Assembly (NCBI RefSeq): GCF_000973725.1
Contig: NZ_CP009621.1
Location: 3,376,001-3,440,000 of the forward strand
DNA length: 64,000 nt
From: Pontibacter korlensis
GTDB taxonomy: Bacteria; Bacteroidota; Bacteroidia; Cytophagales; Hymenobacteraceae
Direction of reading: 5' to 3'
Positions 25,179-34,507 of this stretch are shown piece by piece. The first letter of the stretch is position 1; every line of letters starts with the position of its first letter. Below the pieces are notes generated by a model. That model saw nothing but the letters and a program-made list of their open reading frames with translations. It was not told the origin of the DNA and ran no database searches. The translations under genes and the position numbers were made by a program.

Positions 25179-26026
25179 TTACTCTGAACTTGATTTCACA
25201 TTCTCCCACCACTGCTGAAAAACCTGATGCTCCTTATCCAATTCCACGACCTGGCCAATCATGGGAGTGATGAGGGATTGGTTAAACTCCTTGTTCAGCT
25301 GCGTGACCTTTGCCAGGGGCTCATTCCAAGCGTGGCCGCCTAGGTCAAACTTGCCAGAGTGTACCGGGAAAGTTCGCTTAGCCCTAAGGTCTTTACTGGC
25401 TTGCAGTACTTCGTCCGGCATGGTATGGATATAGCGCCAAGCTGCATTGTATTGCCCGTTCTCCAAAATTGCCAGATCAAATCCGCCAAACCGCTTCCCG
25501 ATCTCAGTAAAGTGGGTGTCGTAACCGCTGTCGCCCCCTACACATATCCTTTTGGAAGGTGTCTCCACTACATAAGAGGTCCACAGGGTGTTATTGGAAA
25601 ACAGGCTTCTCCCCGAAAAATGACGTGCCGGTGTAAGGTATACCGTGAGGGCGTCTGTAAGTACAATCTTATCTCCCCATTCCTATTCAATTAGCTTGGA
25701 AGCTGGGTATCCCCATTTCCCAAAATGTGCCCCAACCCCTAATGCACAGACTACTTTTCCTACTTTACCCTTTAATTGCTTAACTGTGTCGCAATCCAGG
25801 TGGTCGTAGTGGTCGTGCGTGATGAGCAGGTAATCGATTGTTGGCAAGTCTTCTACCTTGTAAGCGTCGGCACCTTTAAAGCCTTTGTTCATTCAGCTAA
25901 AGGGAACAGCATAGTTGCTTAGTACAGGGTTTACTAAATGGTTTTACCTTCTAACTGCATGAGGTATGATGAGTGACCAGACCAGGTAATCTTTGTCCTT
26001 TGGCAGCAACTTTAAAACTGTTGAGT
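25179..26026 (-). pseudogene. Decayed metallo-beta-lactamase-fold hydrolase (RomA/NAPE-PLD-like)
   Basis: Read on the minus strand, the family order is intact: LLPKDKDYLVW, then GHSSYLMQLEGKT, NPVLSNYAVPFS, LLITHDHYDHLDCDT (metal motif), VGGDSGYDTHF and FPVHSGKFDLGGHAW. It is broken by at least three lesions. There is a one-base loss near 25936-25938 after MQLEGKTI, a TGA at 25893-25895 where Trp is expected, and a TAG at 25683-25685 after ASKLIE. A further frame change lies near DYLVW/GHSS. The 129-residue end fragment could be translated alone but would lack the metal site. Confidence 0.8.
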
Positions 26027-26150
26027 TGGCCTTTCCATTTTTGGCATCTGTGTAAGATTCGCTCCATAACTCTCCTTCGTGTTCCATACCGTAATTATAT
26101 ATGGCTTTGTTCTATCTTTCCCAACATCAAGGAGGCGATTAAATCAGCCA
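26027..26150 (-). pseudogene. Fragment duplicated from the DUF2268-like metalloprotease gene
   Basis: About 124 bp closely resemble 11397-11524 of the metalloprotease lipoprotein gene on the same strand. Shared runs include CATCTGTGTA, CCATAACTC and ATATGGCTTTG, with several indels and substitutions. It directly abuts the 5' end of the decayed MBL gene, at GGCC near 26028-26031. It cannot encode a product. Confidence 0.75.
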
Positions 26151-26288
26151 CAAGTTATGGTATCAAAAAGATGCTAGTCCTAATTAAGCCAGAACAATTC
26201 TCATTGCCCACTGTGCTACTTCCACCATTATTTATTACATTCCAAAGGTAAATGTACAATAGCAATTCTACTAAATAAGGTTAATGGC

Positions 26289-27590
26289 ATGTCTGAGATG
26301 ACTGAATTGAAAAGGAGTCAGATGAAAATGGGCATTTATGCCGCCGTTGTGGTTTTTTTAACCTACATCATGATTTTTGGCTTCAGAAAATCCTTTACAG
26401 CGGCTACTTATGAAGGTATCGAAATAGCCGGGTACAGCTATAAGACAGTGCTTGTTATCAGTCAGGTGCTTGGTTACCTGTTGGCCAAATTTTATGGCAT
26501 CAAGTATATCTCGGAGCTAAAACGAACCGGCAGGGGTAGCGTGATTCTTCTCCTGACAGGGATCTCCTGGTTAAGTTGGCTTCTTTTCGCTATTGTACCC
26601 TTGCCTTACAACATTGTTTTCCTTTTTATAAATGGTTTCCCCTTGGGTATGCTTTGGGGCGTTGTGTTCTCCTATGTAGAGGGCAGGAGGAGTACTGATT
26701 TTATTGGTGCCACATTGGCAGTGAGTTTCATCTTCGCCTCCGGGTTTGTAAAATCTGTTGGGGCCTGGCTGATGGTGCAGTTTGTTGTGTCGGAGTTCTG
26801 GATGCCATTTTTTACAGGTCTGATCTTTGCCCCGCCACTTTTACTTTTCGTGTACCTGATGGAGAGGATTCCTCCACCAAGTGAGGAGGACATCCGACAC
26901 CGAACAGCGCGTACAGCCATGACCAAAGAGGATAGGAAGGTTTTTGTGAAGGAGTTTTACGCGGGAATTGCAGCATGCGTCTTGATATACTCTTTTGCAA
27001 CGATCTTCCGGGATATCCGTGACAATTTTGGAGCTGAAATGTGGATAGAGCTGGGGCATTTGAACCAACCCGCTATATTCACCAAAACCGAAACGCCTAT
27101 TACACTAATTATTCTGATCTTGATCGGCAGTATGGTGCTCATCAAGGATAATTATAAAGCCCTGCAGACGGCACATATTTTAATTCTAGTAGGTTTTGCG
27201 GTCGCCGGAGTGTCAACCCTGCTCTTTAGCGTTGAATCCTTAGACTCTGTCTGGTGGATGATGCTTGTTGGCCTTGGCTTATACATGGTTTATATTCCCT
27301 TCAACGCTGTGTTCTTCGACCGGCTGATTTCCACCTTCAAGTATACCGGGAACGTTGGCTTTCTTATTTACCTGGCTGATTCGTTTGGGTATGTGGGCAG
27401 CGTAGGAGTATTATTCAGCAAGGAAATCTTCAAAGTACAATTGAACTGGGTAACCTTCTTTTCAAACAGTGTAATAGGTCTCTCGGCTATTGGTATCTTG
27501 CTTACTGCTTTTTCTATGCTGTATTTTGGGAGAAAGTATAAAAAGCAAGGTTCCCAACAACTAAGTCCTGCTTTGGAAGCTGCCATATGA
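26289..27590 (+). CDS. DUF5690 family MFS-like membrane protein
   Basis: A 433-residue polytopic protein with about twelve hydrophobic segments and the DUF5690 opening MFS-like motif TYIMIFGFRKSFTAATYEG. The family is restricted mostly to Bacteroidota and resembles major facilitator transporters; substrates are not established. The frame is intact in the middle of a region of decayed genes. No neighbour suggests a substrate. Confidence 0.8.
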   Translation: MSEMTELKRSQMKMGIYAAVVVFLTYIMIFGFRKSFTAATYEGIEIAGYSYKTVLVISQVLGYLLAKFYGIKYISELKRTGRGSVILLLTGISWLSWLLFAIVPLPYNIVFLFINGFPLGMLWGVVFSYVEGRRSTDFIGATLAVSFIFASGFVKSVGAWLMVQFVVSEFWMPFFTGLIFAPPLLLFVYLMERIPPPSEEDIRHRTARTAMTKEDRKVFVKEFYAGIAACVLIYSFATIFRDIRDNFGAEMWIELGHLNQPAIFTKTETPITLIILILIGSMVLIKDNYKALQTAHILILVGFAVAGVSTLLFSVESLDSVWWMMLVGLGLYMVYIPFNAVFFDRLISTFKYTGNVGFLIYLADSFGYVGSVGVLFSKEIFKVQLNWVTFFSNSVIGLSAIGILLTAFSMLYFGRKYKKQGSQQLSPALEAAI

Positions 27591-27824
27591 GACAAGATAT
27601 CTCATTTTAAAGACATACTGTACAGAACCACAGTGGCAACGCTAGAGGTAGATTTCACTTTTGGGAAGCTGGAGTGAAACAATTAACTTATCAAAAACAG
27701 CGTGTTAACAGTTTCACAAAACCCATCCATGGTAGGGGCAACAAAATAACAGCTGCTATAGCTCCTTCCTAAGAGTCGAGTGGAAGAGTGGTAAGTATAG
27801 AAGCTATGCGAAACAAAAGAAAAA

Positions 27825-27884
27825 GGCCTCCAGCGTTCACTGAAGGCCTTTGGTCGAGTCAGAAGGATCGAATCATGAACCTAA
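27825..27884 (-). repeat. Decayed tRNA 3' end with attached terminator (copy A)
   Basis: A GGCCT...AGGCC hairpin (27825-27848) is followed by 27851-27881. On the minus strand this reads GGTTCATGATTCGATCC, then CTTCTGACTCGACCA, like the T-arm, acceptor strand and CCA of a tRNA. No 5' half is present. The same module, intact, closes the tRNA-Glu gene at 52964-53069. The rest of 27591-28013 shows no gene. Confidence 0.5.
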
Positions 27885-28013
27885 TTAACAATAATCAAAT
27901 CTATTTAAGTGATTACTTAAGTGTAGAGGAGCTGTAAAGTAATTCTCTAACAACTCTATACTACAACAGATCTTTTTATTTTGGAAGGCTAACTAACAAT
28001 GCCTTTTCACTTT

Positions 28014-29027
28014 TCAACTACCTTCATTTATCTCCGTCATAATCTCTGCAAACAGTCTTGTGGATTTTATTCGGTCGTTCAGGTCATACATGGTGGATAC
28101 AGCTATGAGTTCATTTACGCCCGTCTCTTTAAGAAATGCTTGTATTTGCTTCTTTACAGTTTGCTTGCTTCCAACAAAGGAATACTTCAGCATTTGATGC
28201 ACAGCAGGATGGTGAAACATTTCTTTCAATTCCTCGGTCATTTCTGTGGGCGGGTGCAGCGGGTCTCTGGAGCCGGTTAGCACGCCCACAAACATTCTGA
28301 TCAAGCTGGTGAATAGCCTTTCTGCTTCTTCATCGGTATCGGCCACATAAACATTTACTCCAGCCAAGGTATAGGGCTGTTCCAGAAACTCGGAAGGCTT
28401 AAATTCTTTGTTATAGATTTTTAAAGCTTTGAGTAAGTGGGTTGAGGCAAAGTGGCTGGCGAAAGCATAGGGCAGTCCTTTTTCGGCCGCTAAGTAGGCA
28501 CTGTCTGTACTGGATCCTAATATATACAGCGGCACATCCGTGCCTTCAGCAATGGCGGCTCTTACAGGTGATTTTTTGTTTTCTAGAGAAAAGTACTTCT
28601 GAATTTTAGCCACTTCGCTGGGAAATGACTGTGCTGCCTCCATAAAGTCCGACCGTATGGCCTGAGCTGTTTGCTGATCCGTACCCGGCGCCCTGCCAAG
28701 GCCTAAATCAATGCGGTTAGGGTATAAGTGGGCTAGGGTTCCAAACTGTTCAGCTATAATCAGGGGAGAGTGGTTGGGCAGCATGATACCACCTGAGCCG
28801 ATCCTGATGGTAGATGTGTTCTCTGCCACGTAACCCATGAGCAGTGATGTGGCGCTACTGCCAATATTATCTGAATTATGATGCTCTGCAAACCAGATGC
28901 GTTTGTAACTATATGCCTCCGCTTCTTTTGCCAATGCCAATGAATTGTGCAGGGTCTGTTGTATGGTGTCCCCTTGCGAAACAATGGCAAGCTCTAAAAG
29001 GGAATAAGCTATCTTTTGATTATCCAT
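28014..29027 (-). CDS. Luciferase-like (LLM class) flavin-dependent oxidoreductase
   Basis: A 337-residue single-domain bacterial-luciferase-like monooxygenase using reduced FMN or F420. Typical features are WFAEHHNSDNIGSSATSLL (residue about 45), IRIGSGGIMLPNHSPL, DLGLGRAPGTD and LYILGSSTDSAYLA. It belongs to the MsnO8-type LLM family. ATG at 29027 is preferred to a TTG three codons upstream. A close paralogue lies at 49243-50259. Substrate unknown. Confidence 0.88.
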   Translation of the reverse strand: MDNQKIAYSLLELAIVSQGDTIQQTLHNSLALAKEAEAYSYKRIWFAEHHNSDNIGSSATSLLMGYVAENTSTIRIGSGGIMLPNHSPLIIAEQFGTLAHLYPNRIDLGLGRAPGTDQQTAQAIRSDFMEAAQSFPSEVAKIQKYFSLENKKSPVRAAIAEGTDVPLYILGSSTDSAYLAAEKGLPYAFASHFASTHLLKALKIYNKEFKPSEFLEQPYTLAGVNVYVADTDEEAERLFTSLIRMFVGVLTGSRDPLHPPTEMTEELKEMFHHPAVHQMLKYSFVGSKQTVKKQIQAFLKETGVNELIAVSTMYDLNDRIKSTRLFAEIMTEINEGS

Positions 29028-29051
29028 AGTATTCAATGCTGTCGAAAAGTC

Positions 29052-29498
29052 TTATCGGTTTCTGCTTTTCAGAATTAAAAAGTTAACAAGACTTCCCCCT
29101 AGATGTTTAGCTAGGCAGTAGATGTGGATCAATCGGTGTAGGTACTTATTCCTAACCGTTATCATCATTGCCGTCATTTTTACTAACAATTTTTCTTCAT
29201 TGCTGTCGTACAAGTAGCCCTTGCATATAGTTAATGTTTTGTCGGAATGAAGCACTTTGCCAACGGCAATTAATTTGTCCGTCATTGCAGGTCTCCTATA
29301 ATTGACCTTGAACTCAATCGTTAATACCAATGCATTATCTGGCATCATAGTCAGAGCCGCATAACCACAGGCACTGTCCCCCAAGCGAAATTTAAACCTC
29401 TGGCACTCACAAACCGTCTCCACCGCTTTTTTGATTTTTAGCAGTATAAGAAATATCATGAATGATCTGCCTTCGGTACGTCCCGACTGCCGCATCAC
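29052..29498 (-). pseudogene. Hotdog-fold thioesterase lacking its N-terminal half
   Basis: The C-terminal part reads like a PaaI-type thioesterase: DSACGYAALTMMP, LTIEFKVNYRRPA, AVGKVLHSDKTLTICKG. The N-terminal residues (MIFLILLKIKKAVETV) do not match the family, and the catalytic HGG region is absent. It is probably a broken gene. It lies between the LLM oxidoreductase and the paa cluster but points away from the latter. Confidence 0.55.
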
Positions 29499-29775
29499 AA
29501 ATCAGAATAGATTTTTGGTGATAAGAACGAGCTAGCAAACTTTACTCCCTATCTGTGTCTTGTGATGGGAGTTATCAAAGTTAAGATGGTATATGAAGCG
29601 TGATAGCGGCATGTGCCTTTGCTGGCTTCTGTGGGTTTACTTTCCACAAAGCACAAGTAATTCAAGAGCCGATATTGATAAGGTTATGGCAGGTAAGTTG
29701 AGTTTCTTCTATAGTTTACTATTAAGCAGATTATTCTTCATCCATATTAGTTAAATTCTGTAAAATTTACCCTAC

Positions 29776-29789
29776 CTAACGTTTGTTAG
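29776..29789. promoter_or_regulatory. PaaR-type operator at the paa promoter
   Basis: CTAACGTTTGTTAG fits the PaaR-type operator CNAACGNNCGTTNG with one mismatch and overlaps the -33 element of the paa promoter. It is a likely repressor site relieved by phenylacetyl-CoA (inference from TetR-type PaaR in other bacteria). No paaR gene is in the window. Confidence 0.6.
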
Positions 29790-29813
29790 TTCATTAATTA
29801 TACTATACATTTG
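29782..29813 (+). promoter_or_regulatory. Promoter of the paa cluster
   Basis: TTTG at 29782-29785 and TACATTTG at 29806-29813 are 20 bp apart, a full match to the Bacteroidota promoter. It lies 85 bp before the decayed paaK start, with the operator on its -33 element. The stretch 29499-29775 shows no gene. Confidence 0.7.
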
Positions 29814-29897
29814 GTTAGTCCCCACCGGTTAACAACTATCTGTGGAATGATCAGGAAAAGTTTATGTACTATTTGTAATACCTCTCAACTACAAAAA

Positions 29898-30430
29898 ATG
29901 CTTTTAAATCCTGATATTGAACGTATGCCCTTGGAGAAGTTCTGGAAGCTTCAGAACAGTCGCTTAAAGGAACAGGTTACTTACCTCTACAACAAGGTGC
30001 TATCTATTATGATAAATCTGCGAAGCGCACACATGTTAAGATGGGGCCAATTGTTGGGCGGGCAGATGAGATGCTCATCAGTCATGGTGTTAATTTTTTC
30101 CATACACAAGTAGAAGATGTTCTGAAAGAGCTGCTGCATATTTCTTCCTATTACCAAGTAACCGCGACCCGCACCGGTAGTATGGATAAGGTAGAAGTTA
30201 GCAATGAACTGGACGAGTTTTATATGCATACACTAGGTCTGAGTGAAATAACAGAAGAAAGCGTGGTGCAGCATGAAAGCCTGCGACAGCTCAGAGGCGA
30301 GTGCATCAAAAAAATAAAGGACAACATCGGCCTGTCGATGGATGTGAAGCTGGTGGCTTACGGTGCATTACCGAGAAGCGAGGGCGGCAAGCTGAGCAGA
30401 ATTAAAGATCTAAGAACTGTATATTCATGA
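29898..30430 (+). pseudogene. paaK: Phenylacetate-CoA ligase gene with internal deletion
   Basis: The first 33 codons (MLLNPDIERMPLEKF, SRLKEQVTYLYNK) are a normal PaaK start. They then jump, out of frame, near 29995-30015 to the C-terminal part: AKRTHVKMGPIVGRADEM, then NFFHTQVEDVLKELLH and SEGGKLSRIKDLR. PaaK is about 435 residues in relatives; roughly 260 residues, including the ATP-binding core, are missing. An ATG at 30041 could start a 129-residue C-terminal domain that overlaps paaE by 4 bp (ATGA). Ligase activity is lost. Confidence 0.85.
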
Positions 30431-31500
30431 GTAAATTTCACAAGGTAAAAATCAAACGCATCAATAGGGAAACGCACGACTGCGTCACCGTGTCGCTGGA
30501 TGTACCGGAGGAGCTGAAAGATACCTTCCGCTATACCCAGGGGCAGTACCTTACGTTCAGGCGGCAGCTTAACAATGAGGAACTCAGACGCTCTTACTCT
30601 ATATGTTCCAGTCCTTTGGAGAATGAGTGGAAGGTGGCGATTAAGAAAGTGCCGGAGGGGCGATTTTCCAGCTATGCCAACGAGGCCCTACAGGTAGGGG
30701 AGGAACTGGAAGTGATGCCTCCGATGGGGCGCTTCTATACCGAACTGCACCCGGAGAACGAGAAGTTGTATGTGATGTTTGCAGCTGGCAGCGGTATCAC
30801 ACCGGTGCTCTCCATTATGAAAACCATTTTGTTGACGGAGCCGAAGAGCCAGGTATACCTTATCTACGGAAACAAGGGGCGCAACTCTATCATCTTTAAA
30901 GAAGAGATAGAAGGGCTGAAGAACAAGTACATGGACAGGCTGAGCGTGTACCATATCCTGAGCAGGGAGCATAGTGACACTGAGCTCTTCTTTGGCCGTA
31001 TAGATAAAGAGAAGACCAACGTTTTTCTGGATAACATTATTGAGCCCGGACAGATTGACGAATGCTTTATCTGCGGTCCGGAGGAAATGATTTTTGGCGT
31101 GAAAGATGCTTTGCTGGAGGCGGGTGTAGACAGTAAAAAAGTGCATTTTGAGCTGTTCACCACAGGTAATAGTGGTAAGAAGGAAAGCCGCAAAGAGCGA
31201 CCTGCCGGTAAGGCAGACAAGCAGAGTAAAGTAACCATAAAAACGGATGGTGTGGTGATGAACCTGGATATGTCGTACTACGGCAATACCATTCTGGACG
31301 CCGCCATTGAACAAGGTGCTGATCTGCCTTACTCATGTAAAGGAGGCGTTTGCAGTACCTGTCGCGCCAAAGTAATAGAAGGAGAAGTGGAGATGGATGT
31401 AAACTACTCGCTTGAACCCGAAGAGGTGAAGGCTGGTTATATATTAACATGCCAGGCTCGTCCGCTGACAGAGAAGGTTGTAGTTGATTTTGACCAATAA
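30427..31500 (+). CDS. paaE: Phenylacetyl-CoA epoxidase reductase subunit PaaE
   Basis: A 357-residue electron-transfer subunit that passes electrons from NADPH to the PaaAC oxygenase. The FAD-binding domain has RRSYSICSSP (residue about 58), the NAD-binding domain has FAAGSGITPVLSIMKT, and the C-terminal 2Fe-2S ferredoxin domain has CKGGVCSTC plus a final TCQARP cysteine. Start ATG overlaps the paaK remnant by 4 bp. It is the first intact gene of the cluster. Confidence 0.95.
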   Translation: MSKFHKVKIKRINRETHDCVTVSLDVPEELKDTFRYTQGQYLTFRRQLNNEELRRSYSICSSPLENEWKVAIKKVPEGRFSSYANEALQVGEELEVMPPMGRFYTELHPENEKLYVMFAAGSGITPVLSIMKTILLTEPKSQVYLIYGNKGRNSIIFKEEIEGLKNKYMDRLSVYHILSREHSDTELFFGRIDKEKTNVFLDNIIEPGQIDECFICGPEEMIFGVKDALLEAGVDSKKVHFELFTTGNSGKKESRKERPAGKADKQSKVTIKTDGVVMNLDMSYYGNTILDAAIEQGADLPYSCKGGVCSTCRAKVIEGEVEMDVNYSLEPEEVKAGYILTCQARPLTEKVVVDFDQ

Positions 31501-31518
31501 TATTTTTAGTTTTAAATA

Positions 31519-31532
31519 CTAACGAACGTTAG
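31519..31532. promoter_or_regulatory. PaaR-type operator before paaA
   Basis: CTAACGAACGTTAG is a perfect match to CNAACGNNCGTTNG and extends to ACTAACG-AA-CGTTAGT. It lies 18 bp before the paaA start. No clear TAnnTTTG element is seen here, so it may be an internal operator. Confidence 0.6.
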
Positions 31533-31549
31533 TTAATGATCAAGAAGCT

Positions 31550-32512
31550 ATGGAAGAGGTAGAAGTAAATCTGGAAGAACAATTTGAAGCAAAGGTTGCC
31601 AAAGATATCAGAATAGAGCCGAAGGACTGGATGCCGGATGCCTACCGTAAAACACTCATCCGACAGATATCGCAGCATGCGCATTCTGAAATTGTAGGGA
31701 TGTTGCCAGAGGGAAATTGGATCACACGTGCTCCCTCGCTTAAGCGCAAGGCTATTTTGTTGGCAAAAGTGCAGGATGAGGCAGGTCACGGCTTGTATTT
31801 ATATAGTGCCGCAGAAACATTGGGCGCCTCCCGCGACCAGATGATTGCAGACCTGCATTCTGGTAAGGCCAAGTACTCCAGTATCTTTAACTACCCAACC
31901 CTTTCATGGGCGGATATCGGGGCCATTGGCTGGCTTGTGGATGGCGCTGCTATCATGAACCAGGTGCCCTTGTGTCGTACGTCTTACGGCCCTTATGCTC
32001 GTGCAATGGTACGTGTGTGTAAAGAAGAAAGCTTCCATCAGCGGCAGGGCTTCGAGATTATGATGAAGCTGTGCAACGGTGCACCAGAGCAAAAGAAGAT
32101 GGCGCAGGAAGCTTTTAACCGTTGGTGGTGGCCTACACTGATGATGTTTGGGCCAAAAGACGATGAGTCGCCGAACACGGAACAGTCGATGCGCTGGAGA
32201 ATCAAACGCTTCACCAACGACGAATTGCGGCAGCGCTTTGTTGACATGATGGTGCCTCAGGCGGAGTTTCTAGGCTTGACCGTGCCGGATAAAGACCTGA
32301 AGTGGAACGAGAAGAAAAACGGCTATGACTTTGGTGAAATAAACTGGAATGAATTCTGGAACGTGGTCAAAGGCAATGGCCCTTGCAACAAGCAGCGTAT
32401 CCAGACCCGTGTGAAAGCTTATGAAGAAGGTGCATGGGTACGCGAAGCCGCCCTCGCTCATGCCGAGAAAAGAGCACAGCGTGAGCGTCAGAAAGCAGAG
32501 CAGGCAGCATAG
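31550..32512 (+). CDS. paaA: Phenylacetyl-CoA epoxidase catalytic subunit PaaA
   Basis: A 320-residue ferritin-like diiron oxygenase that epoxidises the ring of phenylacetyl-CoA as part of PaaABCE. Diiron ligands are visible in [13 protein letters not shown] and [15 protein letters not shown] (ExxH). [14 protein letters not shown] and [13 protein letters not shown] are family features. Length is normal. A PaaR-type palindrome lies just upstream; a 284-bp repeat-containing gap separates it from paaB. Confidence 0.97.
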   Translation: MEEVEVNLEEQFEAKVAKDIRIEPKDWMPDAYRKTLIRQISQHAHSEIVGMLPEGNWITRAPSLKRKAILLAKVQDEAGHGLYLYSAAETLGASRDQMIADLHSGKAKYSSIFNYPTLSWADIGAIGWLVDGAAIMNQVPLCRTSYGPYARAMVRVCKEESFHQRQGFEIMMKLCNGAPEQKKMAQEAFNRWWWPTLMMFGPKDDESPNTEQSMRWRIKRFTNDELRQRFVDMMVPQAEFLGLTVPDKDLKWNEKKNGYDFGEINWNEFWNVVKGNGPCNKQRIQTRVKAYEEGAWVREAALAHAEKRAQRERQKAEQAA

Positions 32513-32519
32513 GGTGTTG

Positions 32520-32735
32520 CCCAAGCAGTGCTTAAGTTACCCAGCCCTAACCCTTCCGGGGAGGGGAATTTTTGCGTAATGCTACGAAGCAGAAAAATTA
32601 GCCAAGTGCACGGCTGACGAATTTTTGTTTGAGTGTTCAGCGAGTTCAAATTCGTCTTGATTCTTTTGCTTCCTTTTCTCATCAAAGAGAAAAGGAAGGC
32701 CTAGCCGGCGAGGCGAAAAGTTGGTTTAGTAGATA
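32520..32735. repeat. Dispersed intergenic repeat between paaA and paaB
   Basis: 32541-32573 carries GCCCTAACCCTTCCGGGGAG, an inverted relative of the block at 36883-36915. Further on, GACGAATTT and AAATTCGTC form arms, and CCTTTTCTC/GAGAAAAGG another hairpin. It looks like a non-coding dispersed repeat inserted in the operon. Confidence 0.5.
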
Positions 32736-32796
32736 CAGTGCCGACTTAAAATAAAGAGGCAAAACCTCATTAATGTACTTTAACAAAGTAAAACAT

Positions 32797-33084
32797 ATGA
32801 ATACAAAAGAATGGCCTCTTTGGGAAGTCTTCATCAGAAGCAAACAAGGCCTTGACCATAAACACGTAGGCAGCCTGCATGCTGCGGATGCCGAAATGGC
32901 TATCCAGAATGCCCGCGATGTGTATACCCGCCGTATGGAAGGCGTGAGTATATGGGTGGTGGAGTCGAAGCATATACATGCTTCTAACCCTGATGATGCC
33001 GCTGCTTTCTACGAGCCTGCAAACGACAAAGTATACCGCCATCCTACATTCTATGAGGTGCCTGCGGAAATTAAAAATATGTAA
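32797..33084 (+). CDS. paaB: Phenylacetyl-CoA epoxidase subunit PaaB
   Basis: A 95-residue PaaB, a small structural subunit needed for epoxidase assembly. WPLWEVFIRSKQGLDHKHVG at the start and ARDVYTRRMEGVSIWVV are family signatures. ATG at 32797 gives the normal length; an ATG eight codons upstream is less likely. It is followed by paaC after 5 bp. Confidence 0.95.
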   Translation: MNTKEWPLWEVFIRSKQGLDHKHVGSLHAADAEMAIQNARDVYTRRMEGVSIWVVESKHIHASNPDDAAAFYEPANDKVYRHPTFYEVPAEIKNM

Positions 33085-33089
33085 CAGTT

Positions 33090-33920
33090 ATGATGCACAA
33101 CCACGAAAATGCGCCGCACCTGCACGAGCAGCACTTCAATACGCCTGTACAGGACTATGCGCCTGAAGTGAAGCAGCTGTTGCTGGACTATACCTTGCAA
33201 CTGGCTGATACTACCTTTATTCTGGGGCATCGCCTTTCAGAGTGGTGCGGACATGGACCAGTGCTGGAGCAGGACATGGCCTTGTCTAACATTGCGCTGG
33301 ATTTGATCGGCGAGACCCGCAGCTTATATCAGTATGCGGCAGAGCTGGAAGGTAAAGGCCGTACAGAAGATGACCTGGCATACCTGCGTGATGCCGTGGA
33401 ATATAAGAACCCACTGCTGGTAGAACAGCCGAATGGCGATTTTGGCGATACCATCATGCGCCAATTTATCTTCGACAGCTTCCATTACTTTTTCCTGAAA
33501 GAACTTCAGAATAGCACCGACCACCGCTTGGCCGCTATTGCTGAAAAGTCTTTAAAAGAATCCAGCTATCATATCAAGTGGAGCTCAGAATGGGTAATCC
33601 GCCTGGGTGACGGCACAGAGGAAAGCAGGCAGCGTATTGAAAAAGCCATTGAGAACCTATGGCCTTTTTCAGGTGAACTGTTTACGATGACAGGCACTGA
33701 AAAAGCTTTGTTAGAATTAGGTGTCATCTCGGATTATAGTATGATAAAGCAAAGCTCAGATGCCCACATTGCTAAGGTGTTCAAGGAGGCTACTCTGGAA
33801 ATTCCGCAAAACATCTGGATGCAATCAGGAGGCAAGGAAGGAAGACACACAGAACATCTCGGCTTTATTCTGACGGAGCTGCAATACCTGCAAAGAGCTT
33901 ATCCAGGCCTGGAGTGGTAG
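33090..33920 (+). CDS. paaC: Phenylacetyl-CoA epoxidase structural subunit PaaC
   Basis: A 276-residue ferritin-fold subunit that forms a heterodimer with PaaA but lacks an active diiron site. Matching segments are LADTTFILGHRLSEWCGHGP, ALDLIGETRSLYQYA and LKESSYHIKWSSEWVIRLGD. It begins with tandem ATGs. A 95-bp gap follows before paaD, with nothing clear in it. Confidence 0.95.
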   Translation: MMHNHENAPHLHEQHFNTPVQDYAPEVKQLLLDYTLQLADTTFILGHRLSEWCGHGPVLEQDMALSNIALDLIGETRSLYQYAAELEGKGRTEDDLAYLRDAVEYKNPLLVEQPNGDFGDTIMRQFIFDSFHYFFLKELQNSTDHRLAAIAEKSLKESSYHIKWSSEWVIRLGDGTEESRQRIEKAIENLWPFSGELFTMTGTEKALLELGVISDYSMIKQSSDAHIAKVFKEATLEIPQNIWMQSGGKEGRHTEHLGFILTELQYLQRAYPGLEW

Positions 33921-34015
33921 CGGCGTAGGCTTTCTCATTCTGAATGCTCTTTCGGATCGAAAGTCCGGAACAGCAAAAAAGCTTAAAACCTGACATACAG
34001 TATCTATAATCTGAT

Positions 34016-34504
34016 TTGAACACAGAAGATAAAATCTGGCAATATTTAGAAGATGTTTCCGACCCTGAGGTTCCGGTGCTGAGCGTGGTGGACCTGGGGG
34101 TGGTACGCAATGTGCAGGTACAGGACGAAGAGGTGCAGGTGACAATTACACCTACCTATTCCGGATGTCCTGCCATGAACACCATTGCCACAGATATCAG
34201 ACTGAAACTACTGGCAGAAGGATTCAAATCGGTTCGCATCAATATGCAGCTGAGTCCCGCCTGGACCACCGACTGGCTTTCAGAAAAGGGCAAAGTAAAA
34301 TTAGAGGAGTACGGCATTGCTCCTCCTGTGGAGGATGGAGGAGACATACATGCCCTGTTTGGCAGAGACACCACCGTGCGCTGCCCGCTTTGTAAATCAG
34401 AAAACACAAAACTGATCAGCCAGTTTGGCTCCACTGCCTGTAAAGCACTTTACCAGTGCAACGAATGCCTGGAGCCTTTCGACTATTTTAAATGCCTGAA
34501 ATAA
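34016..34504 (+). CDS. paaD: Phenylacetate degradation protein PaaD (epoxidase maturation)
   Basis: A 162-residue MIP18/DUF59-type protein thought to help build the metal centre of the epoxidase. The DUF59 part is DPEVPVLSVVDLGVVRNV and TYSGCPAMN; the C-terminus has zinc-binding-like CPLCKS and CNECLEPF. There is no ATG at the right place, and the frame starts with TTG at 34016. It is followed by paaG after 3 bp. Confidence 0.93.
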   Translation: MNTEDKIWQYLEDVSDPEVPVLSVVDLGVVRNVQVQDEEVQVTITPTYSGCPAMNTIATDIRLKLLAEGFKSVRINMQLSPAWTTDWLSEKGKVKLEEYGIAPPVEDGGDIHALFGRDTTVRCPLCKSENTKLISQFGSTACKALYQCNECLEPFDYFKCLK

Positions 34505-34507
34505 AAC

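Noticed and set aside
8681..26026. Recoding of TAG as an amino acid, since two damaged genes contain in-frame TAG
   Set aside because: TAG ends several intact genes (for example the YeiH-type gene, the IS110 transposase and the lipid kinase), and the second gene also has a TGA and a frameshift, so ordinary decay is simpler.
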